DNA from: CAYPOY01 sp964412395
Lineage (GTDB): Bacteria; Chloroflexota; Anaerolineae; B4-G1
NCBI GenBank assembly: GCA_964412395.1
Contig: CAYPOY010000275.1
Span: 1 to 7,184 of the forward strand
Direction of reading: 5' to 3'
DNA: 7,184 nucleotides
In this document: piece after piece, positions 1 to 3,928 of the stretch
Numbering within the stretch: the first letter of the stretch is position 1
Layout: each line of letters starts with the position of its first letter
Made by a program: the position numbers and the translations under genes
Notes under the pieces: generated by a model
Databases searched by the model: none
What the model saw: the letters and a program-made list of their open reading frames with translations, nothing else
What the model was told of the DNA's origin: nothing

Positions 1-980
1 TCGTAACCACACTGATAGCCTATAGTCTTCGAGCTAGGGTACCCAGGAGGACACCAAGTGGGTATTCCATAGCGTCGCCCTAGCTGACAAGCGATGATTT
101 GGTGCAGACTTGTCTCCACTCCACCAAAGCGGATTGCTCCAGTTTTCATATCCAATGGATGTGTATAGTCGACGAACGCCACTCCTAATCCCGGCTTGAT
201 AAGCTGCAGCAAAACAAGCCCTGCTAGCATCTCGGCATTGTTCAATACCGTCGATCCAGCAATCGTGGCTGGTCCAGTCCCTCCATATACTGCTCCGCTA
301 ACAAGAAAGGTAGGCATCCCAGCTTCAGCATAGGTGAAGGCAGCGAGAATGGCATCCTCATAATATGTCAACGGCGGCGCGGCCATAACACTGCCCCACA
401 GTTGCTGATTGGTTACCTTTGCCATCTTTGTATTCCAAATATCCTCTCGTGCCACGCTACCTACATGTATCACCTTCGTTGTATTTCTTATGCAGCTCGC
501 TACATGCCACACGGGCCACATAATTGGAGGCTCACCCTGTACCGAGTGGTATGGTCCATAGACCAGGAAGTGCATGTTATTTAACGCATCGAGGACCCTT
601 ACCGCGTCATCCTGTTCTTGCTTTGTGGGAGTTCGCCTTTCCCAGGTATCCAAATCGATAGTGTCCATCCCGCAGTTCGATCCCACGTAGAGGGTACTTC
701 CACCAGGTCTTATCGTGTTGTTCGGGTCTCGTGGTTTGACGGCGAAACTGCTGGGAGCTTTGCGTATGGCTTCCTCCACCACATAGTCGGGGATCCTCAC
801 GCGCCTCTCCTCAAAATCGACTTGGCAACCGCTATCTGCAAAGAGTTTCAATGCCCTTTCATTGTCAAAAGTTACCCCTGTCCCCTGGAGCACATCTAGG
901 GTGCCTCGATGAATAGCTTCTAGCTCTTCTTCTGTTAATACCTCCAGAGGCTTAAATTTGCGTGTGAATCCTTTCAACAT
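1..980 (-). CDS. MttB-family (trimethylamine methyltransferase-like) corrinoid methyltransferase, C-terminus cut by window edge
   Basis: Reading from ATG at 980 gives 326 codons with no stop before the left edge, so the 3' part is missing; full family members are near 480-500 residues. The N-terminus (MLKGFTRKFKPLEVLTEEEL, then a TLDVLQGTGVTF stretch at about residues 27-38) is typical of the MttB superfamily, as is the Gly/Ala-rich stretch at about 220-265 (VYGGTGPATIAGSTVLNNAE). These enzymes pass a methyl group from a methylated amine or similar donor to a cognate corrinoid protein in the cytoplasm. True trimethylamine enzymes carry pyrrolysine at an in-frame TAG near residue 334. None of the 326 visible codons is TAG, and the YGIPTWCPPGYPSSKT segment looks like that region with ordinary residues, so a non-pyrrolysine member (as in glycine betaine-type enzymes) is likely; the substrate is undetermined. 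A GGAGG site lies just upstream, and the start is 12 bases after the corrinoid-protein gene's stop, indicating co-transcription. Confidence 0.9.
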   Translation of the reverse strand, partial: MLKGFTRKFKPLEVLTEEELEAIHRGTLDVLQGTGVTFDNERALKLFADSGCQVDFEERRVRIPDYVVEEAIRKAPSSFAVKPRDPNNTIRPGGSTLYVGSNCGMDTIDLDTWERRTPTKQEQDDAVRVLDALNNMHFLVYGPYHSVQGEPPIMWPVWHVASCIRNTTKVIHVGSVAREDIWNTKMAKVTNQQLWGSVMAAPPLTYYEDAILAAFTYAEAGMPTFLVSGAVYGGTGPATIAGSTVLNNAEMLAGLVLLQLIKPGLGVAFVDYTHPLDMKTGAIRFGGVETSLHQIIACQLGRRYGIPTWCPPGYPSSKTIGYQCGY

Positions 981-992
981 TTTTACCCTCCT

Positions 993-1637
993 TTACTTTC
1001 CCACTAGCCTCTTGGCTAGCTCCACTGCCCCGGGGGCTGTGGGGTCGTATCCATCCGCACCAATGCTTTCGGCAAAAGCTGAGGTGATAGCACCCCCACC
1101 GACCATTGCCTTCACCTTGTCTCTGAGCCCTTCCTCCTTTAGGATATCAATAACCTTTATCTGCTCTGGGGCAGTCGTGGTCATGAGGGCTGACATGGCC
1201 AAGATGTCCGCATCGTACTTCTTGATTGCCTCTATGAACTGCTCAGCTTTGATGTTGATGCCTAAGTCATGTACCTCAAAGCCCTCGGCTATGAGCAATG
1301 TGCATACCATCGTCTTCCCTATGCTGTGGATATCGCCGAAAACAGTGCCCGCGACAACGGTGCCCAGGGCCTCCCTCTTCGCCCCTGTTCTCTTGATCTC
1401 TTCTTCCACGATGGGCATGGCGGCTTGCATGGCATCCGCTGCCCCAACCAGGTCAGGCAGCCACAGTTCCCCTCTACCAAAGCCGTCGCCGACTTGCCTG
1501 ATAGCGACCGTTAGTGCATCCACGGCCTTGATAGGATCTACCTTTTCCTCTACTGCTTTGGTGGCCCAGTTTGCCGCCGCTTCAGAGTCATATTCTACGA
1601 CCGCTTTCTTCAGGTTCTCAAGGATCTCGACTTCCAT
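993..1637 (-). CDS. Methyltransferase corrinoid protein (MtbC/MttC-like)
   Basis: This is a 214-residue protein of the usual length for methylamine-type corrinoid proteins. A helical cap domain spans about residues 4-88 (VDPIKAVDAL, then LPDLVGAADAMQAAMPIVEE). A Rossmann-like B12-binding domain spans about 90-214. The signature for base-off/His-on cobalamin is complete: DIHSIG at 102-107 with His104 as the lower cobalt ligand, SAL at 149-151 exactly 41 residues later, and GGG from 180 after 28 more. It should receive methyl groups from the downstream MttB-family enzyme and pass them on, in family members usually to tetrahydrofolate or coenzyme M via a second methyltransferase not seen here. 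The ATG at 1637 follows an AAGGAGG site by about 8 bases. It is encoded 12 bases before the methyltransferase gene, as expected for a matched pair. No reductive activase gene is in the window. Confidence 0.95.
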   Translation of the reverse strand: MEVEILENLKKAVVEYDSEAAANWATKAVEEKVDPIKAVDALTVAIRQVGDGFGRGELWLPDLVGAADAMQAAMPIVEEEIKRTGAKREALGTVVAGTVFGDIHSIGKTMVCTLLIAEGFEVHDLGINIKAEQFIEAIKKYDADILAMSALMTTTAPEQIKVIDILKEEGLRDKVKAMVGGGAITSAFAESIGADGYDPTAPGAVELAKRLVGK

Positions 1638-1665
1638 CTGCAGGCCTCCTTCCTAAGATAGTCAT
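1618..1665 (-). CDS. Possible 15-codon leader peptide overlapping the corrinoid-protein start
   Basis: An ATG at 1665 has a GAGGAG Shine-Dalgarno 8 bases upstream and opens a short frame (MTILGRRPADGSRDP). It ends with TGA at 1618-1620, inside the start of the corrinoid-protein gene and out of frame with it. Its ribosomes would cross the AAGGAGG site and start of that gene, so translational coupling or attenuation is conceivable. The peptide has no recognisable similarity, and a frame this short can occur by chance. Confidence 0.2.
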   Translation of the reverse strand: MTILGRRPADGSRDP

Positions 1666-1680
1666 GGTCAATTCTCCTCT

Positions 1681-1695
1681 GTTCTGTGATAGAAC
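1681..1695. promoter_or_regulatory. Inverted repeat GTTCT-N5-AGAAC upstream of the corrinoid-protein gene (candidate operator)
   Basis: The plus-strand sequence gttctgtgatagaac is a 5-bp perfect inverted repeat with a 5-base centre. It lies just downstream, on the minus strand, of an A/T-rich stretch (TAAAATAAAATAAGATT) that could hold a -10 element, and about 45 bases upstream of the corrinoid-protein ATG. A convincing -35 is not visible. Its position in the 133-base gap between the regulator and the genes it probably controls makes it a candidate binding site, but it does not match the classical CRP or FNR consensus. Confidence 0.25.
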
Positions 1696-1770
1696 CTTAA
1701 TCTTATTTTATTTTACCACACGATTGCACTTGCGTCTGTCATCTGGACAACAAAAGAGCCAACTTCCCCT

Positions 1771-3072
1771 TCATTCTACACCGATTAGCCTCTTGGCCAG
1801 CCCCACTGCACCACGCGCCGTCGGCTCGTATCCATCGGCTCCAATCTTTTCCGCAAGCCCCTGGGTTATCGCACCTCCGCCGACCATTATCCTTACTTTG
1901 TCTCTGAAGCCCTCCTCCTTGAGGGCGTTGACGACCTTTCTCTGCTCCGGGGCAGTCATCGTCGTAAGGGCTGACATAGCCAGGATGTCGGGCCTATGCT
2001 CCCTGAGCGCCTCCATGAACTGCTCAGCGGTTACATTGACGCCCAGGTCAATGACCTCAAAACCCCCGGCTGTGAGGAGCGTGGCTACCATAGTTTTCCC
2101 TATGTCGTGGATATCTCCATAAACCGTCCCGATGACGACGGTGCCCAGGGCTCCTACCTTCTTCCCCGTTCTCTTGATCTCCCCTTCTACGATGGGCATA
2201 GCGCTCTTCATGGCGAACGCTGCTATCACCACGTCGGGAAGGGCAAGCACTTCCCGAACAAAACCCTTATCAACTTGCCTCATGCCACTTGTCAGGGCGT
2301 CCAAGGCTTTGATAGGATCCACCCTCTGCTTAACCGCTTTTCTGGCCCAGCCTATGGCTCCTTGTTCGTCGCCCTCTACCACCGCCCGGCTCAGACTGTC
2401 AAGAATTTCAATGTGCTCAGGGGGGAGGATGACAAAACGACGTCCCTCTTTCCACAGATACCCTCGTCTCTTCAACTCGTTCAGATAGGCCGTGATGGTG
2501 CTGCGGTTGGCTGCAATTAGTTCGGCGATTTCCTCGTGGGTCATGTCCAGGTCTATCTTGATGCCCCTTTCCGTCACCAGCCCATGTTCGTCAGCCAATC
2601 TCACCAGGCCGTGCTTCAAACGTTGCTGCACGTCCATCAAACTAAGGTCTCGTACTTCGCGGGCAAGCGAGCGAGCCGTCTGAGCCAGTTCCCTCATCAC
2701 AGTCACAGAGAAGAGGAAATTACTGGACATCAAACGCTCAAATTCTGCCAGTGGAATGACATATACATCTGTGTCCCCCAAGGCCTCAGCCGTTGACTCG
2801 TGCTCTCCGCCGAGCAAATAGGCCGTAGCCCCAACCAGGCGCCCTGCCCCGAAGATGTCATACGTATGTGCTTTGCCCTCCAGCGAGATGCAGTATACTT
2901 TTACTTTCCCTCTCCTCACCACAAACACGCACTCGGCGGAGTCTCCTTGCCAATGGAGCATCTCTCCCTTCTCGTACCGCTTGAGCCTGCCAATGTGGTG
3001 GGCCTCCACCAGTTCCAGAATGCTTGAGCGAGTGCATTGATATCTTTCCTCAACCCTGACCGCTTTAGTCAT
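1771..3072 (-). CDS. CRP/FNR-type transcription regulator fused to a methyltransferase-type corrinoid-binding module
   Basis: This 433-residue protein has three parts. Residues about 20-140 form a cNMP-binding-like beta-roll and dimerisation helix. Residues about 141-216 form a winged helix with the helix-turn-helix at 177-205 (THEEIAELIAANRSTITAYL). Residues 220-433 form a full corrinoid module: helical cap, then DIHDIG at 320-325 with cobalt-ligand His322, SAL at 367-369, and GGG from 398, with exactly the 41- and 28-residue spacings of functional corrinoid proteins. The Glu and Arg of the CRP phosphate-binding cassette appear absent (GATAYLLGGEHESTAEAL, about 81-98), and there is no FNR-like cysteine cluster, so cAMP or Fe-S sensing is unlikely; corrinoid or methyl-corrinoid is the probable signal (inference). 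An in-frame ATG at 3183 overlaps the -10 box, so ATG 3072 is chosen; it has GGAGGAGAG about 4 bases upstream. The corrinoid protein and methyltransferase genes lie downstream. The corrinoid part is about 67% identical to the neighbouring corrinoid protein by hand alignment. Confidence 0.93.
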   Translation of the reverse strand: MTKAVRVEERYQCTRSSILELVEAHHIGRLKRYEKGEMLHWQGDSAECVFVVRRGKVKVYCISLEGKAHTYDIFGAGRLVGATAYLLGGEHESTAEALGDTDVYVIPLAEFERLMSSNFLFSVTVMRELAQTARSLAREVRDLSLMDVQQRLKHGLVRLADEHGLVTERGIKIDLDMTHEEIAELIAANRSTITAYLNELKRRGYLWKEGRRFVILPPEHIEILDSLSRAVVEGDEQGAIGWARKAVKQRVDPIKALDALTSGMRQVDKGFVREVLALPDVVIAAFAMKSAMPIVEGEIKRTGKKVGALGTVVIGTVYGDIHDIGKTMVATLLTAGGFEVIDLGVNVTAEQFMEALREHRPDILAMSALTTMTAPEQRKVVNALKEEGFRDKVRIMVGGGAITQGLAEKIGADGYEPTARGAVGLAKRLIGVE

Positions 3073-3166
3073 TTGCTCTCCTCCACCATACTCTACCTGG
3101 CAGCGATGCCAACTCTCCTCCCGTGTCACAACTGAATTCCTGAAAGGTATCTGTTTACCGGGGCTT
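3073..3166 (-). other. 5' leader of the regulator mRNA with small hairpin and duplicated SD-like sequence
   Basis: From the predicted start near 3166 to the ATG at 3072 there are about 94 untranslated bases. They contain a perfect TGGCA-N4-TGCCA hairpin (3098-3111) about 26 bases before the ATG. The sequence GGAGGAGAG occurs twice, once upstream of the hairpin and once as the actual ribosome-binding site. No cobalamin riboswitch signature is evident in this short leader. Confidence 0.4.
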
Positions 3167-3172
3167 CTCCCC
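3160..3172. promoter_or_regulatory. GGGG-N5-CCCC inverted repeat over the regulator's transcription start
   Basis: Plus-strand ggggcttctcccc is a 4-bp inverted repeat directly abutting the -10 box and covering the expected transcription start. A site here could be an autoregulatory operator or a small 5' hairpin; only position and symmetry support it. Confidence 0.2.
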
Positions 3173-3202
3173 ATTATAACCAAAATCGGCCTTCGATGTC
3201 AA
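3173..3202 (-). promoter_or_regulatory. Consensus sigma70 promoter for the corrinoid-sensing regulator
   Basis: On the minus strand TTGACA (3202-3197) and TATAAT (3178-3173) are separated by 18 bases; both hexamers match the consensus perfectly. Initiation is expected near 3166, about 94 bases before the regulator ATG. A match this strong suggests high basal transcription unless repressed. The -35 box lies only some 20 bases from the inverted repeat at the truncated edge of the transposase remnant. Confidence 0.75.
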
Positions 3203-3224
3203 TAGCGCGAATTGCCTCACTAAA

Positions 3225-3254
3225 AAGGTGATCCAAAAAGGAGGAGATCACCTT
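3225..3254. repeat. Perfect 9-bp inverted repeat AAGGTGATC-N12-GATCACCTT
   Basis: AAGGTGATC (3225-3233) is exactly complementary to GATCACCTT (3246-3254) across a 12-base loop, giving a stable potential hairpin. It sits at the point where similarity to a transposase begins, so it may mark a rearrangement junction or be a remnant of the element. It could also act as a barrier or binding site upstream of the regulator promoter. Confidence 0.5.
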
Positions 3255-3546
3255 CACACGCGGCCGAGCAGGCAAGAAGAATGACGGTGCCTACGTTGAG
3301 CAGAAGAACTGGTCTGTTGTCCGACGGGCAGTCGGCTACTATCGCTACGATACCCACGAGCAACTGGATTTACTCAATCGCCTCTATGCCGTCATGCACT
3401 TCTACGTCAACTTCTTCCTGCCGGTGATGAAGCTCGAAGAGAAAACGCGCGTGGGCAGCAAGGTCAAAAGAGTCCAAAGGTGTTACCATAATCGTGAACC
3501 AGCCCCAAAATTTGGAACGCAATTCCTCAGCCGCTCGGCCTGGTGA
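3232..3546 (+). pseudogene. C-terminal remnant of a DDE/integrase-core transposase
   Basis: The plus-strand frame has no start codon at its left end. From 3247 it reads ITFTRGRAGKKNDGAYVEQ, KNW, then VGYYRYDTHEQLDLLNRLY and a segment ending PVMKLEEKTRVGSKVKR near 3471. This matches the end of integrase-core (rve-type) transposases; the Glu of VEQKNW (3298-3300) corresponds to the third catalytic acid of the DDE triad. The first two catalytic aspartates and all upstream domains are absent. The expected downstream tail is replaced after about 3471 by unrelated residues up to a TGA at 3544-3546. It is therefore a decayed fragment, about 75 family-like codons long, and cannot transpose by itself. 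Similar remnants often lie next to accessory genes; here it borders the corrinoid regulator's promoter. Confidence 0.8.
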
Positions 3547-3617
3547 GAGCAAATGAGTAGCCTCAAAATTTAGAACGTGATTCCTCAGCCGCTCGGCCCG
3601 ATGAGAGCAGATGAGTA
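3502..3617. repeat. Two-copy tandem repeat, 58-bp unit
   Basis: Units at 3502-3559 and 3560-3617 abut with no spacer and match at 51 of 58 positions. The shared core contains AAAATTT, AACG, the 19-base block ATTCCTCAGCCGCTCGGCC, and ATGAGTA. All seven differences are transitions. The first copy overlaps the end of the transposase remnant's frame, so it lies at or just beyond the element's broken right edge. A weak third echo may occur near 3649-3673 (AAAATCTCGAATAGCGATCACC). It has no spacers and is not a CRISPR array. Confidence 0.8.
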
Positions 3618-3720
3618 GATGTTCTAAGTCTTGTCAAGTGATTGAACCTTAAAATCTCGAATAGCGATCACCCCCGATATGCACGTGGGACGCGTTGTCT
3701 CCATCCCCGCTCGGCAGGGC

Positions 3721-3748
3721 TTGACAGCGCCCCGTGATGTGCTACAAT
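3721..3748 (+). promoter_or_regulatory. Plus-strand sigma70-type promoter
   Basis: TTGACA (3721-3726) and TACAAT (3743-3748) are separated by 16 bases, with one mismatch to the -10 consensus. Expected initiation is near 3755. No plus-strand protein gene follows; the transcript would instead enter the long hairpin at 3751-3849, suggesting a non-coding RNA. It would run convergently towards the end of the hydrolase-like gene. Confidence 0.6.
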
Positions 3749-3750
3749 CC

Positions 3751-3849
3751 GATCACGGAGCGAGGGGGAAGTTGTTTCCAGGCTGAGGTGACTTATGGTC
3801 AGCCTCTTACCTACCTGGAGCAACTTCTCCTTCTTGCGGCTTTCCGATC
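3751..3849 (+). ncRNA. Candidate small structured RNA (long imperfect hairpin) behind its own promoter
   Basis: Nested complementary segments fold into one long rod. GAT/CGGA (3751-3759) pairs with TCCGATC (3843-3849). GGGGAAGTTG (3765-3774) pairs with CAACTTCTCC (3821-3830) with one G-U. TTCCAGG (3776-3782) pairs with CCTGGAG (3814-3820). An apical CTGA/TCAG stem (3783-3786 with 3799-3802) closes the tip, with an asymmetric bulge at 3803-3813. The rod begins right at the start expected from the promoter at 3721-3748. I do not see the conserved tip of SRP RNA, and no poly-T terminator follows, so the 3' end is uncertain. A 6S-like role is possible from shape alone. Alternatives are a miniature transposable element or a structured 3' region for the convergent minus-strand operon. 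Confidence 0.4.
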
Positions 3850-3899
3850 TTGCCCGCCGCCACCAGTTCCCGCACACAGACATTCCTCTCTCCCAGTCT

Positions 3900-3928
3900 A
3901 CGAATTACGAATCTACGAATTCACGAAC
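3900..3928. repeat. Short ACGAATT-type direct repeat
   Basis: ACGAATT (3900-3906), ACGAATC (3907-3913), ACGAATT (3915-3921) and ACGAAC (3923-3928) recur at 7-8 base intervals. The run crosses the stop codon of the minus-strand hydrolase-like gene, so the last codons and stop of that gene lie in the repeat. I associate such runs with Chloroflexota intergenic DNA, from general familiarity rather than a search. Confidence 0.6.

Noticed and set aside
1..980. In-frame amber codon for pyrrolysine
   Set aside because: All 326 codons were read one by one and none is TAG; the far C-terminus is outside the window.
958..2520. Long plus-strand open frames opposite the two corrinoid genes
   Set aside because: They are antisense shadows; the minus-strand frames carry full corrinoid-protein motifs and ribosome-binding sites.
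3217..3231. TCAC-N7-GTGA as a CRP site
   Set aside because: Half-sites are in the reverse arrangement to the TGTGA-N6-TCACA consensus and spacing is wrong; it is partly explained by the longer 9-bp inverted repeat.
3073..3240. Cobalamin riboswitch upstream of the regulator
   Set aside because: The leader is only about 94 bases and I see no B12-box-like conserved element.
3502..3617. CRISPR array
   Set aside because: Two abutting 58-bp copies without spacers are a tandem duplication.
3201..3666. AATAGCG at 3201-3207 and 3660-3666 as a target-site duplication around the transposase remnant
   Set aside because: A 7-base match some 450 bases apart is expected by chance often enough, and no terminal inverted repeats flank it.
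3750..3849. Rho-independent terminator for the minus-strand operon
   Set aside because: The hairpin is long and interrupted and no T-run follows it on the minus strand.
3668..3883. 71-codon minus-strand frame across the hairpin region
   Set aside because: Composition is unremarkable, no family recognised, and the sequence is better explained by the plus-strand promoter and hairpin.
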